This document shows positions 17,417 to 26,683 of a stretch of 59,621 bases of DNA, piece by piece. The first letter of the stretch is position 1. Every line of letters begins with the position of its first letter. Source of the DNA: Desulfobacterales bacterium (GTDB taxonomy: Bacteria > Desulfobacterota > Desulfobacteria > Desulfobacterales > JARGFK01). The DNA is taken from positions 1 through 59,621 of the forward strand of contig JARGFK010000015.1 in NCBI GenBank assembly GCA_029211065.1, in the 5' to 3' direction. Position numbers and translations under genes: made by a program. The notes under the pieces were generated by a model. The model did no database searches. It was given only the letters and a program-made list of their open reading frames with translations, and was not told the DNA's origin.

Positions 17417-18766
17417 ATGTTTCCATCAGTTTTGATTGTGGATGATGAACCCTCCATCCTTCATTCTTTGAGCGGACTCCTTGCCGATGAAGGCTTTGAG
17501 GTGTTGACTGCTTCGAATGGATATGAAGCGCTCAAAGTAATCAGTTCGGATTCCCCCGATCTTGTTTTGCTCGACATATGGATGCCGGGCATCGATGGTA
17601 TTGAAACTTTAAAGGAAATCAAGAAAGACAACCCTAACATTCAAGTGGTCATGATCACCGGGCATGGTACCATTGAAACGGCTGTTGAGGCGACAAAGCT
17701 GGGGGCATTCGGCTTTATCGAAAAACCGTTGTCCATCGACAAGGTCATTGTGAGCATAAACAACGCACTGAATTTTAGACGGCTGGAAGAAGAAAACAGA
17801 TATTTACGAAAAAAAACAATTGAAAAACATTCCATCACCGGCGGCAGCCCTCCCATCCAAGCGTTGAAAAAAGATATCGTTGTTGCAGCGCCAACGGAGT
17901 CCTGGGTACTGATAACCGGAGAGAACGGAACGGGCAAGGAACTGGTTGCCAGAACCATCCATCAGTTGAGCAACCGGGCCGATCATCCGATGATTGTCGT
18001 CAATTGCGCAACTATTCCCGAAGAGTTGATTGAGAGTGAGCTTTTTGGTCATGAAAAGGGCGCATTTACAGAGATGACCAAAAAAAACATCGGCAAGTTT
18101 GAGCTGGCTGCAAACGGCACACTTTTTTTAGATGAAATTGGAGATATGAGCCTAAAAACCCAGGCTAAAATCCTGCGGGTCTTACAGGAGCAGCAATTCA
18201 ACAGGATCGGCGGCAGCAGAACATTAAGCGTTGATGTCCGCATAATAGCCGCTAGTAATAAAGATCTTGAACAGGAGATCGCCATCGGCAATTTCAGGGA
18301 AGACCTCTACTACCGCCTGAATGTGATACCCATTAAAGTTCCTGCGCTGAGGGAGCGTCGCCAGGATATTCCCCAGATGATAGATACTTTTTTAGATGAA
18401 TTCGCCAAACAGACACGAAGTTCCAAAAAGAAGTTGGATCCGGATGCCGTGGAATTGCTCTGTGACTATCCCTGGATGGGAAATGTCCGTGAACTGAAAA
18501 ACCTTATGGAGCGCATTGCCATCATGGATGGAAATGAAATTGTCGCCGGTGATGATTTGCCGGCGCCCTATAATCCTAAATCCAAAAAAAATAAAGGATC
18601 TTCGGAAAATCGATTATTGTCCCTAAAAAATTTAAAAGAGGCGAAAATAAATTTTGAAAAAGAATTTATCCTTCGAAAACTCGAAGAAAACGGTCATGAT
18701 ATTACCCGGACGGCAAAAGCCATCGGTGTCAAGCGAAGTTATCTGTATAAAAAATTAAAAAAATAA
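17417..18766 (+). CDS. NtrX-like response regulator with altered GAFTGA loop
   Basis: A 449-aa three-domain regulator: receiver (phospho-Asp53 in LLDIWMPG), AAA+ domain (Walker A GENGTGKE, Walker B TLFLDEIGDM), and Fis-type HTH (ITRTAKAIGVKRSYLYKKL). The loop that contacts sigma-54, normally GAFTGA, reads GAFTEM at residues 215-220. Loss of the last G and A usually impairs open-complex formation, so this protein may act as a DNA-binding regulator and not as a sigma-54 activator. The ATPase motifs appear intact. It is in an operon with DUF4390 and the kinase; rsmD follows after 37 bases. Confidence 0.87.
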   Translation: MFPSVLIVDDEPSILHSLSGLLADEGFEVLTASNGYEALKVISSDSPDLVLLDIWMPGIDGIETLKEIKKDNPNIQVVMITGHGTIETAVEATKLGAFGFIEKPLSIDKVIVSINNALNFRRLEEENRYLRKKTIEKHSITGGSPPIQALKKDIVVAAPTESWVLITGENGTGKELVARTIHQLSNRADHPMIVVNCATIPEELIESELFGHEKGAFTEMTKKNIGKFELAANGTLFLDEIGDMSLKTQAKILRVLQEQQFNRIGGSRTLSVDVRIIAASNKDLEQEIAIGNFREDLYYRLNVIPIKVPALRERRQDIPQMIDTFLDEFAKQTRSSKKKLDPDAVELLCDYPWMGNVRELKNLMERIAIMDGNEIVAGDDLPAPYNPKSKKNKGSSENRLLSLKNLKEAKINFEKEFILRKLEENGHDITRTAKAIGVKRSYLYKKLKK

Positions 18767-18803
18767 ATACAGCTACTTAGAAATTTATCAGAGGACTTTT
18801 CAA

Positions 18804-19358
18804 TTGAGAATCATCGGAGGCAATTTAAAAGGGAAAAAACTTTTCTCGCCTCAAGGCAAAACAGTAAGACCGACAGCAGATAGGCTTCGGGAGACCATAT
18901 TTAATATCCTTTCTGATAAGGTTCCGGGCGCTGTTGTGCTGGATCTGTTTTCCGGAACGGGCGCTTTCGGTATCGAATCGCTAAGCCGGGAGGCCAAACA
19001 AGCAGTATTTGTCGAAAAATCAAGGGATGCCTTGCACGTAATTCAGCGTAACATCCAGGCCGGCGCTCTTGAAAAGCAGACACAGGTCATCAAATGGGAT
19101 ATTGCAAAAAATCTGAACTGTCTCCGAAGAATACCGTTCAGGTATGATTTGGTATTTATGGATCCGCCCTACGACCGGGATATGGTGCAAAAGGGGCTAA
19201 ATAATCTTTACCTTAGCGGTTGTGTGCACCAAGAGGGCTGCATTGTGATTGAGCACAGCGCTTCAGAGCCAATCCCGGAAAATACTAAGGAATTTGCCAT
19301 TTTCGATCAGCGCAAATACGGAAAAACGCTTGTTACCTTTTTAACCAATGTGCTATAG
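18804..19358 (+). CDS. rsmD: 16S rRNA (guanine-966-N2) methyltransferase
   Basis: A 184-aa methyltransferase beginning RIIGGNLKGKKL, with SAM motif DLFSGTGAFGIES and catalytic FMDPPYD (the NPPY-type N-methylation motif). It methylates G966 of 16S rRNA. The start is TTG at 18804, supported by AGAGGA 8 bases upstream and by the family N terminus. coaD follows after 47 bases, the common rsmD-coaD pairing. Confidence 0.92.
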   Translation: MRIIGGNLKGKKLFSPQGKTVRPTADRLRETIFNILSDKVPGAVVLDLFSGTGAFGIESLSREAKQAVFVEKSRDALHVIQRNIQAGALEKQTQVIKWDIAKNLNCLRRIPFRYDLVFMDPPYDRDMVQKGLNNLYLSGCVHQEGCIVIEHSASEPIPENTKEFAIFDQRKYGKTLVTFLTNVL

Positions 19359-19405
19359 AGACTCTTAAATTTAATACCCTTTACAGGATAGAGGACTTAA
19401 AATCG

Positions 19406-19894
19406 ATGCAAAGAGTTGCGATATATCCCGGATCCTTTGACCCGGTAACAAACGGTCATATCGATATCGTTGAGAGGGGGCTCAAGCTTTTTGATAAAAT
19501 TATAGTGGCTATCCTTCACAATCCCGCCAAGAAATCACTTTTTACCGTTGAAGAGCGGGTCGAATTGCTTACGATATGTCTAAAAAATAATCCAGCCATA
19601 GAAATAGACTCATTTGGCGGTCTCCTGGTGGATTATGCCGCCAGGAGAAATGCCCAAGCCATTCTGCGCGGGCTTCGGGCCGTGTCGGATTTTGAGTATG
19701 AGTTTCAGTTGGCATTGATGAATCGCCGGTTAAACCGGGAAGTTCAGACGGTTTTTTTGATGACCGGGATGCGCTGGATTTTTACAAGCTCTTCGATCAT
19801 AAAGGAGGCAGCGCAATTCGGCGGTAACATAAACGGCATGGTCCCGGCCGAGGTGAATAAAAGACTAAAGGAAAAATTCGAGAAAGCTTCATAA
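19406..19894 (+). CDS. coaD: Pantetheine-phosphate adenylyltransferase
   Basis: A 162-aa nucleotidyltransferase that makes dephospho-CoA from 4'-phosphopantetheine and ATP. The N terminus YPGSFDPVTNGHIDI holds the T/HxGH motif, LRGLRAVSDFEYE follows, and the second ATP motif is FTSSSIIKE. Length and motifs match the family. It forms a pair with rsmD. Confidence 0.95.
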   Translation: MQRVAIYPGSFDPVTNGHIDIVERGLKLFDKIIVAILHNPAKKSLFTVEERVELLTICLKNNPAIEIDSFGGLLVDYAARRNAQAILRGLRAVSDFEYEFQLALMNRRLNREVQTVFLMTGMRWIFTSSSIIKEAAQFGGNINGMVPAEVNKRLKEKFEKAS

Positions 19895-19964
19895 ATATCG
19901 CAGTTTATCACCTTTAGGAAATGCCTTTATCGAACATATCCGAAAGTATTACTGTGAAAATGGG

Positions 19965-20003
19965 GGCCAAACGATCACAAGATCGGGCCGGCTGGACGTC
20001 GGC
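19965..20003 (+). promoter_or_regulatory. Stem-loop in the leader of the ribonucleotide reductase gene
   Basis: GGCC (19965-19968), CGATC (19972-19976), loop ACAA, GATCG (19981-19985) and GGCC (19986-19989) form a nested hairpin with an internal AAA bulge. A second possible hairpin, GCCG/CGGC, overlaps its 3' arm (19987-20003). The two would be mutually exclusive, as in a switch. The sequence sits 46 bases before the gene. I could not match it to the cobalamin riboswitch, which would be the expected control for a B12 enzyme. A regulatory role is a guess. Confidence 0.3.
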
Positions 20004-20049
20004 TAATTAATCCAATGACCACAACAGGAAGAACGAAAAGAAATAAACC

Positions 20050-22221
20050 ATGGCTGTATCCATATCAAAAAATGCTAACATAGTACTGGAAAAACGGTAC
20101 TTAAAAAAAGATGCCGAAGGGAACATTGTCGAGACCCCTGAGGAATTGTTCACCCGGGTTGCCGGGAGTATTGCCGCTGCGGATGCAATTCTTGACCCCT
20201 CCGCCGATGTAAAAAAAACAGAAGAAAAATTTCTGAACATGTTAAGCCGGATGTGGTTTTTGCCGAATTCACCCACGCTGATGAATGCCGGGCGAAGCCT
20301 GGGGCAGCTGGCGGCCTGTTTTGTCCTACCCATCGAAGATTCCATGGAGAGCATTTTTGAAACATTGAAGCACACCGCAATGATTCATAAAAGCGGCGGT
20401 GGAACCGGCTTTTCTTTTTCTAATATCCGGCCGGAACGGGATGTGGTTTCTACAACGGCAGGGGTTTCCAGCGGGCCGATTTCATTTATGTCCGTTTTTG
20501 ACATTGCCACAGAGACCGTAAAGCAGGGGGGAACCCGACGCGGTGCCAACATGGGGGTTCTGAGGGTGGATCACCCGGATATCGAAGCTTTTATTAAATT
20601 CAAAAACGACCTCGGGCGGCTGAATAATTTTAACATTTCGGTGGCCCTCACAAACAAATTTATGGATGCCCTGAACGGGGGCAAGGACTTCGAATTAATC
20701 AACCCCAGAAACGGAAAAACGGCCCGGCTTCTTTCAGCCAAGGATGTTTTCGACAAGATTGTTGATTCCGCCTGGCAGTCGGGTGAACCCGGTGTTATTT
20801 TTATTGATCGAATGAATGAAAGCAATCCGACGCCGCACATCGGGGCCATTGAAGCAACCAACCCGTGCGGCGAACAGCCCTTGTTGCCGTATGAGTCCTG
20901 TACCCTGGGATCCATCAATCTTTCTCAGATGGTAGTGAAAAAGGATTTGAGTGTAAACCGATTGACCCAAACAGTCCAGGCGGCTGTACATTTTCTGGAT
21001 AACGTCATCGAATTAAATAGATATCCCCTTGAGCGTATCGAAAAAATGAGTAAAAGCAACCGTAAAATCGGACTCGGTGTGATGGGATTTGCCGACATGT
21101 TGATAAAACTGGGGATCCCCTATGATTCTGATGAGGCGGTTCTCCAGGCAGAGCGGGTGATGTCAATTATTTTAAAAGAGGCCAGGAATGCCTCGGCTAT
21201 CCGCGCTAAAATGTTCGGGAATTTTCCCTTTTATAAGGGCAGCGTCTTTGATGCCCCCGAAACGCCTTTTATGCGAAACGCCACAACGACGACGATTGCC
21301 CCAACCGGAACCATCAGCATTATCGCCGGGGCTTCCAGCGGCATCGAACCGATTTTTGCCGTGGCACATGTCCGGCGAGTTCTGGACGGTGAATTGCTAC
21401 CGGAGATGCACGCGCTTTTTATTCAGGCTGCGAAAAAACACGGATTTTACAGCAAGGAACTGGCCGCTGAAATTTCAAAGACCGGTTCGGTGCAAGGCGT
21501 TGACGCTGTTCCAAGCCATATTCAGAAAATTTTTAAAACATCCCACGACATTTCTCCCGAGTGGCATATCAAAATTCAGGCGGCTTTTCAGAAATACACC
21601 GATAATGCGGTTTCAAAAACGGTAAATTGTGCTGCAAGCGCCACCCGTGAAGATGTTGCTCAGGTTTATCTTTCAGCATACAAGGCCGGCTGCAAGGGGG
21701 TAACCATATACAGGGATGGAAGCCGTGGACAGCAGGTGTTGAATGTGGGGGCAGTTCTCCATGAAGCCAGTAAAATTGCGCCGCGCGCCAGGCCTGAGCG
21801 CACCACCGGGAGTACCGAACGTATTCGGACCGGATGCGGAAAGCTCTATGTTACGGTAAATTCCGATGATGCCGGCATCTGTGAAGTCTTTGCACAGATG
21901 GGAAAAACCGGCGGGTGTGCCTCTTCGCAAATTGAAGCTGCCGGACGATTGGTATCCCTGGCGTTACGGTCCGGTGTGAAAGCGGATGCAATTGTCAAAC
22001 AGCTTATCGGTATCCGCTGCCCTTCGCCTTCCTGGCAAAACGGCAAGATCGTTCTGTCTTGCCCGGATGCCATGGCGCAGGTCCTCAAAAATATAACCGG
22101 GGTAGATATTTCCGAAAACAGTGATGTCATGATGGGCGTATGCCCGGAATGCAGCAGCGTCATGGTTCATGAGGAGGGGTGTATGGTCTGCCATGCGTGC
22201 GGGTTTTCCAAATGCAGTTAG
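20050..22221 (+). CDS. nrdJ: Adenosylcobalamin-dependent (class II) ribonucleotide reductase
   Basis: A 723-aa enzyme that reduces ribonucleotides using a coenzyme-B12 radical, with no oxygen needed. Landmarks: FLPNSPTLMNAGRSLGQLAA, TVKQGGTRRGANMG, the active-site NPCGEQPLLPYESCTLGSIN (the N-C-E radical and acid residues), the TIAPTGTISIIAG phosphate loop, and a C-terminal zinc-like cluster, CPEC...CMVCHACGFSKC. No N-terminal ATP-cone is present, so the usual overall-activity control by dATP is not expected at that site. It is a stand-alone gene, with no class I or III reductase in the window. Confidence 0.93.
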   Translation: MAVSISKNANIVLEKRYLKKDAEGNIVETPEELFTRVAGSIAAADAILDPSADVKKTEEKFLNMLSRMWFLPNSPTLMNAGRSLGQLAACFVLPIEDSMESIFETLKHTAMIHKSGGGTGFSFSNIRPERDVVSTTAGVSSGPISFMSVFDIATETVKQGGTRRGANMGVLRVDHPDIEAFIKFKNDLGRLNNFNISVALTNKFMDALNGGKDFELINPRNGKTARLLSAKDVFDKIVDSAWQSGEPGVIFIDRMNESNPTPHIGAIEATNPCGEQPLLPYESCTLGSINLSQMVVKKDLSVNRLTQTVQAAVHFLDNVIELNRYPLERIEKMSKSNRKIGLGVMGFADMLIKLGIPYDSDEAVLQAERVMSIILKEARNASAIRAKMFGNFPFYKGSVFDAPETPFMRNATTTTIAPTGTISIIAGASSGIEPIFAVAHVRRVLDGELLPEMHALFIQAAKKHGFYSKELAAEISKTGSVQGVDAVPSHIQKIFKTSHDISPEWHIKIQAAFQKYTDNAVSKTVNCAASATREDVAQVYLSAYKAGCKGVTIYRDGSRGQQVLNVGAVLHEASKIAPRARPERTTGSTERIRTGCGKLYVTVNSDDAGICEVFAQMGKTGGCASSQIEAAGRLVSLALRSGVKADAIVKQLIGIRCPSPSWQNGKIVLSCPDAMAQVLKNITGVDISENSDVMMGVCPECSSVMVHEEGCMVCHACGFSKCS

Positions 22222-22246
22222 AAGCCATTTCAAAAGCGGCTTCACG

Positions 22247-22828
22247 CTACAAGAGATATTTTATTGCAACAAACCCGGCAATCAGCAAGACGGTAAAGAC
22301 AATTGCCAGAATATTGAAATATTTTTCGATAAAAGCTTGAATCTTGGGCCCAAATCGGTAGATCAATCCGCCGACCAAAAAGAAGCGAGCGGACCTCGAA
22401 ACCACAGAGGCAAATAGGAAGACCGGGAAATTGATGCGGAAGGCCCCGGCCGAAATCGTAAACACCTTGTATGGTATCGGGGTAAAACCGGCAACGCCCA
22501 CCGCCCAGGCATCATATGACTGATATAATTGTCTGATATAATTAAATTTATCTCCAAAGTCATAGAACAAAATAATTTTGTTTCCGATTGTCTCCATAAA
22601 CCGCCACCCGATCAAGTAGCCGAAACATCCACCCAGGACAGACCCAATCGAACAGACCAGCGCATACTTGAATGATTTTTTAGGGGCGGCCACTGCCAAG
22701 GCGATTAATAAAATATCCGGCGGGATAGGAAAAAAAGAGGATTCACAAAAAGCAAGCAGAAATAGGGCCCATGTACCGTATGGGGTATCGGCCCAATGCA
22801 GGACCCAGTCATAGAGTCGACGCAACAT
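22247..22828 (-). CDS. YqaA/DedA-like membrane protein (SNARE-associated family)
   Basis: A 193-aa inner-membrane protein with about four or five hydrophobic segments and the family pattern ESSFFPIPPDILLIALA near the N terminus and GWRFMETIGNK after a GSVLGGCFGYLIG segment. The closely related YqaA and DedA proteins are implicated in lipid or drug transport across the membrane. The specific substrate is unknown. It lies 3 bases after pcm on the same strand, so the two form an operon, and converges on nrdJ. Confidence 0.8.
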   Translation of the reverse strand: MLRRLYDWVLHWADTPYGTWALFLLAFCESSFFPIPPDILLIALAVAAPKKSFKYALVCSIGSVLGGCFGYLIGWRFMETIGNKIILFYDFGDKFNYIRQLYQSYDAWAVGVAGFTPIPYKVFTISAGAFRINFPVFLFASVVSRSARFFLVGGLIYRFGPKIQAFIEKYFNILAIVFTVLLIAGFVAIKYLL

Positions 22829-22831
22829 GAA

Positions 22832-23488
22832 TTACGTTCTCCAGCCGTGTTCGCCCATAAGTTTAACAAACCGACAGCCTCCCAGGCTGGTCGTCTGAAT
22901 ACCGCTGGTAGTTTTAGACACTTTCATAAGGTCTTGAGAGGACTGGTTGCCAACCGGAATTACCATCCGACCGCCGATGGCGAGTTGCTTAATCAAGGTT
23001 TCCGGAATACGTGGTGCGCCGGCCGTAACGATGATTGCATCAAAAGGACTTTCGTCAGGCCAGCCGGTTGTACCGTCGGAATATTTGGTAACGATATTGT
23101 GATACTGAAGTTTGTCAAAAAGCTTGCGTGTTTTCACATACAAGGGGTATATTCTTTCTATCGTATAAACACGAAAAACGATCTCGGCAAGAATGGCGGC
23201 CTGGTAGCCCGAACCGGTCCCGATTTCAAGTACCCGATCATCTTTGTGAAGTGCCAACGCTTGGGTCATTTCGGCCACAATGAATGGTTGGGAGATGGTC
23301 TGCTGTTCACCGATCGGCAGCGGAAAATCGCCATAGGATTGGTCCATTAAGGCTTCGCTGACAAATAAATGCCGGGGAATTTTACGAAAGGCGGCCAAAA
23401 CCCGAGGATCGTTAATACCGCGGGCTTCGATTTGATTTTGAACCATCTCGTCGCGCAACCGTTTGTATTTGACAGCAACTCTCTGCAT
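22832..23488 (-). CDS. pcm: Protein-L-isoaspartate O-methyltransferase
   Basis: A 218-aa repair methyltransferase that methylates damaged isoaspartyl residues. VEIGTGSGYQAA-type motif I reads LEIGTGSGYQAAIL here; RVLAAFRKIPRHLFV and GDFPLPIGEQQTISQP are family signatures, and GRMVIPVGN is the C-terminal motif. The start is placed at ATG 23488; an upstream in-frame TTG at 23506 adds six residues. It is divergent from the channel gene, whose start lies 47 bases away, so both promoters must share a very short region or overlap coding DNA. Confidence 0.93.
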   Translation of the reverse strand: MQRVAVKYKRLRDEMVQNQIEARGINDPRVLAAFRKIPRHLFVSEALMDQSYGDFPLPIGEQQTISQPFIVAEMTQALALHKDDRVLEIGTGSGYQAAILAEIVFRVYTIERIYPLYVKTRKLFDKLQYHNIVTKYSDGTTGWPDESPFDAIIVTAGAPRIPETLIKQLAIGGRMVIPVGNQSSQDLMKVSKTTSGIQTTSLGGCRFVKLMGEHGWRT

Positions 23489-23534
23489 AATAAAAATTTC
23501 TATCAAAACTGAAGGGTTAGGTCAAGATATTAGA

Positions 23535-24539
23535 ATGGACAGCACTCGTCATATCATATTGTCTGTATTGATGGCGGCATTGGTCGTCATCATGGGAACC
23601 GTCGGTTACATGCTGTTTGAAGGGTGGGACTTTTTAGATTCCGCCTATATGACGGTCACGACCCTTGCAACAGTGGGATACGGCGAAGTCCACAAAGTGA
23701 GTAGAATCGGCCAGGTCTATACAATGGTGCTGATCATTGTTGGGGTGGGTTTTTTTCTGTATGTCATCGGGGCTGTGGTACAGTTTATGGTTGAGGGACG
23801 CATTCGGACCATATTGGGGAGGAGAAGGTTGGATAAAAAAATCGACAAATTAAAAAATCATTACATCGTATGCGGATATGGGCGTATCGGCATGGTGCTT
23901 TGTAAAAGTTTGCTGACCAACCCGATTGACCTGGTGGTGATTGACAACAAACCGGATCTTGAGACAGAGCTGATGGAAGACGGTTTTGTCTATGTGTCGG
24001 GAGATGCGACGGATGAAGCCATACTGCTTAAAGCCGGGATCAAACGGGCAAAAGGGCTGATTGCCGTTTTGGGCACAGACGCAGAAAATGTGTTTCTGGT
24101 CCTGACAGCCAGGCAATTAAATCCGGATATTTTTATAATGGCCCGGGCAACCTACAGCAAATCCAAATCCAAGCTAAAAGCGGCCGGAGCGGATAAAGTG
24201 GAATCACCTTATGAAATGGGTGCGGTCAATATGGCCCAGCGAATTATTCGGCCAACTGTTACCAGTTTTTTAGACCTGGCTTTTACATACAAAAATAAAG
24301 ATATCCAAATGGAAGAGATCCCCATCAGCGTTTCGTCTAAACTGGCAAATATTGCCTTGAAAGATTCAGGTATCCGCCAACAATTTAACCTGATTATCAT
24401 TGCGATAAAAAAGAGAGATGGGAGCATGCTCTTTAACCCATCCTTTGAAACGGTTATTTGTGGCGGGGATACGGTTATTGCGGTCGGGGAGGAAAATAAC
24501 CTGCAAAAACTCGAGAAGATCTTAAACAGCGACGAATGA
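23535..24539 (+). CDS. Two-helix potassium channel with RCK (TrkA-N/TrkA-C) domains
   Basis: A 334-aa channel: one helix (about 8-28), pore with the K+ selectivity filter TVGYG at 46-50, second helix (about 65-90), then a cytoplasmic RCK domain with the Rossmann motif VCGYGRIG and a TrkA-C domain at about 250-330. RCK rings usually gate such channels with Ca2+ or a nucleotide; which one is unknown. The frame runs up to 23463, but ATG 23535 (MDSTRHIILSV) gives the normal N terminus. A second channel of the same design is at 49986-50993. Confidence 0.9.
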   Translation: MDSTRHIILSVLMAALVVIMGTVGYMLFEGWDFLDSAYMTVTTLATVGYGEVHKVSRIGQVYTMVLIIVGVGFFLYVIGAVVQFMVEGRIRTILGRRRLDKKIDKLKNHYIVCGYGRIGMVLCKSLLTNPIDLVVIDNKPDLETELMEDGFVYVSGDATDEAILLKAGIKRAKGLIAVLGTDAENVFLVLTARQLNPDIFIMARATYSKSKSKLKAAGADKVESPYEMGAVNMAQRIIRPTVTSFLDLAFTYKNKDIQMEEIPISVSSKLANIALKDSGIRQQFNLIIIAIKKRDGSMLFNPSFETVICGGDTVIAVGEENNLQKLEKILNSDE

Positions 24540-24544
24540 TTTTT

Positions 24545-25132
24545 CTATATTTTATAAATAATTCTTTCGTCGGTGATGATAATATCCACATGTTTATCAT
24601 GCGATTCCATTGGGACTTGCAGGGTGAGCTGTTCCTCAAAAGCCAGGGCCACCTTACGGGTGGTAATCGCCAGGTCGGGAATCAATCTGTCATAGTACCC
24701 TTTGCCGGATCCAATTCGGCCGCCTTTTTCGTCGAATGCAATTCCGGGAATTATGGCGATATCAATTTGTTCAATCGGAACCAGCTTGCATCTTGCCGGG
24801 TTTGGTTCCAAAACCCCCCGGGGGCCGGGACGGAGGCTGGAATCAAAGTTGTCGATTTTCATTAATTTCATTCTATAATTATCTTCGGCAAACGTGGGCA
24901 ACACAACAACCTTGTTGTAGTTGAAACATTTTTTTATAATTTCACGGGTTTTGACTTCGTAGCCCAAATCCATATAAAGCAACGAAATTTTTGCTTCCAG
25001 AAAATTAGCGAAATCAAAAAGACGCTCCGTGATAATCTTATTTTTTTTTAGACGGTCGCCATCAGAGAGAGCATCCAGGCGTTTGCCGGTCTCATTTCTT
25101 ATTTCAAGTTTTTTCTCTTGAATTCCTTCCAT
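24545..25132 (-). CDS. 5-formyltetrahydrofolate cyclo-ligase
   Basis: A 195-aa enzyme (MTHFS/YgfA family) that converts 5-formyl-THF to 5,10-methenyl-THF with ATP. N-terminal RNETGKRLDALSD, then IIPGIAFDEKGGRIGSGKGY with the active-site DRLI after it, and a C-terminal MESHDKHVDIIITDE are the family signatures. Length is typical. It converges with the channel gene 5 bases away and points away from serS. Confidence 0.9.
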   Translation of the reverse strand: MEGIQEKKLEIRNETGKRLDALSDGDRLKKNKIITERLFDFANFLEAKISLLYMDLGYEVKTREIIKKCFNYNKVVVLPTFAEDNYRMKLMKIDNFDSSLRPGPRGVLEPNPARCKLVPIEQIDIAIIPGIAFDEKGGRIGSGKGYYDRLIPDLAITTRKVALAFEEQLTLQVPMESHDKHVDIIITDERIIYKI

Positions 25133-25231
25133 GCTTCGTCTCCTGGTCAGGGGGTGTCTATGTGCTGTGAAGCGAATTACTTGATCCTTTAATATACAGA
25201 AACGTCGAATAAAGTCAACTTACAATAATCA

Positions 25232-25260
25232 TTGACTAAATAACCACCTCATGATAAAAA
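25232..25260 (+). promoter_or_regulatory. Sigma-70-type promoter upstream of serS-thrC
   Basis: TTGACT (25232-25237), a 17-base spacer, and TAAAAA (25255-25260). It lies about 150 bases before the serS start. The stretch between is AT-rich; I see no T-box or other amino-acid-responsive leader in it, and no clear terminator. Confidence 0.4.
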
Positions 25261-25408
25261 TTTTATCGTTTTATCTGAAGTTTTCGTTAGAACTACAGGC
25301 GCTTTCAGGTTTTGTTTTTTCCCTTCTTTTTGAAAATCTAATAGCCCATAAGATGATTGCAGCCGGGGTGAAAGTCAATATAACCATCTATAAATATTGG
25401 GAATAATT

Positions 25409-26683
25409 ATGTTGGAGATCAAGTTCGTCAGACAAAATATTGTCCAGGTCCAGGAAGCACTTCTAAACAGGGGTGTTGTTTCAGATTTAGAAATATTTCA
25501 GGGCGTTGAATCCAAACGGCGATCGGTCCTGCTCGACGTTGAAGGGCTTCGTCATCGACGCAATGTGGTATCGGACCAGATTGCTGAAATGAAAAAAAAG
25601 AAAGAAGATTCAACCGACCTTGTCGGCGAGATGCGGGAAGTTTCTGCCCGAATCAAGGAACTCGACACGCTTTTGTCTGAATATGATGAGGAAATTAATC
25701 ACATACTTCTGGGGCTTCCCAACTTGCCCCACGAAACGGTTCCTGTTGGAAAAGACAGCAGCGCCAATCCTGTCGTGAAAAAAGTAGGCACCCCGCCGGT
25801 CTTTGGGTTTGACCCCAAGCCCCATTATGATTTGGGGGAAAGCTTGAAAATCCTTGACTTTGAAAGGGCTTCGAAAATTACCGGGGCACGTTTTCCGCTC
25901 TATTTCGGCGCCGGCGCCAAGTTGGAACGCGCCCTGATTAATTTTATGCTTGATATTCATACCGACGCGCATGGTTATCTGGAGGTTTTGCCGCCTTTCA
26001 TCGTCAACCGTGAAAGTATGATGCATACGGGGCAGTTGCCTAAATTCGAACAAGACCTTTTTAAGCTGGAAGGTTGGGACTATTATATGATACCTACAGC
26101 AGAAGTGCCGGTAACGAATATCCATCAAGGGGAAATTCTGGATGAAGATCGATTGCCGGTATTGTACTGTGCCTATACGCCTTGTTTTCGTTCCGAAGCG
26201 GGCTCATACGGCAAGGATACCCGGGGACTGATTCGTCAGCATCAGTTTAATAAGGTTGAACTGGTAAAATTCACAACACCGGAATCATCGTATGACGAAC
26301 TTGAGAAGCTGCTGCAAAACGCTGAAACCATTTTGTCCCGTCTTGAACTTCCCTACCAAGTGATTTGTCTGTGTACGGGAGATTTGGGGTTTTCGGCCGC
26401 AAAAACTTATGATTTAGAGGTTTGGATGCCGTCCCAGAATGTTTACCGCGAGATATCGTCCTGCAGCAATTTTGAAGATTTTCAGGCCAGGCGCGGAAAT
26501 ATCAAATTAAAGCGCAGTGGTAAAAAGGGGACCGAGTTTGTACATACCTTGAATGGGTCCGGGCTGGCGGTCGGGCGAACGGTCGCTGCCATACTTGAAA
26601 ACAATCAGCAGGCGGACGGCTCTGTTGTCATACCCAAAGCGCTTCGGTCCTATATGAACGGAAAGGACGTTATCAGACCGTGA
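25409..26683 (+). CDS. serS: Seryl-tRNA synthetase
   Basis: A 424-aa class II synthetase that charges tRNA-Ser. The N-terminal long coiled-coil arm (about 25-100, rich in KKKK/E) is followed by the catalytic domain with motif 2 [20 protein letters not shown] and motif 3 [15 protein letters not shown]. The ATG at 25409 ([10 protein letters not shown]) matches the family; a TTG at 25397 would add four residues. It overlaps thrC by four bases. Confidence 0.95.
   Translation: MLEIKFVRQNIVQVQEALLNRGVVSDLEIFQGVESKRRSVLLDVEGLRHRRNVVSDQIAEMKKKKEDSTDLVGEMREVSARIKELDTLLSEYDEEINHILLGLPNLPHETVPVGKDSSANPVVKKVGTPPVFGFDPKPHYDLGESLKILDFERASKITGARFPLYFGAGAKLERALINFMLDIHTDAHGYLEVLPPFIVNRESMMHTGQLPKFEQDLFKLEGWDYYMIPTAEVPVTNIHQGEILDEDRLPVLYCAYTPCFRSEAGSYGKDTRGLIRQHQFNKVELVKFTTPESSYDELEKLLQNAETILSRLELPYQVICLCTGDLGFSAAKTYDLEVWMPSQNVYREISSCSNFEDFQARRGNIKLKRSGKKGTEFVHTLNGSGLAVGRTVAAILENNQQADGSVVIPKALRSYMNGKDVIRP

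Noticed and set aside
19895-20049. Cobalamin or c-di-GMP riboswitch before nrdJ
   Set aside because: The conserved cores of the known classes (B12 box; the GEMM GACGCAAAGCC segment) are absent; only plain hairpins are seen.
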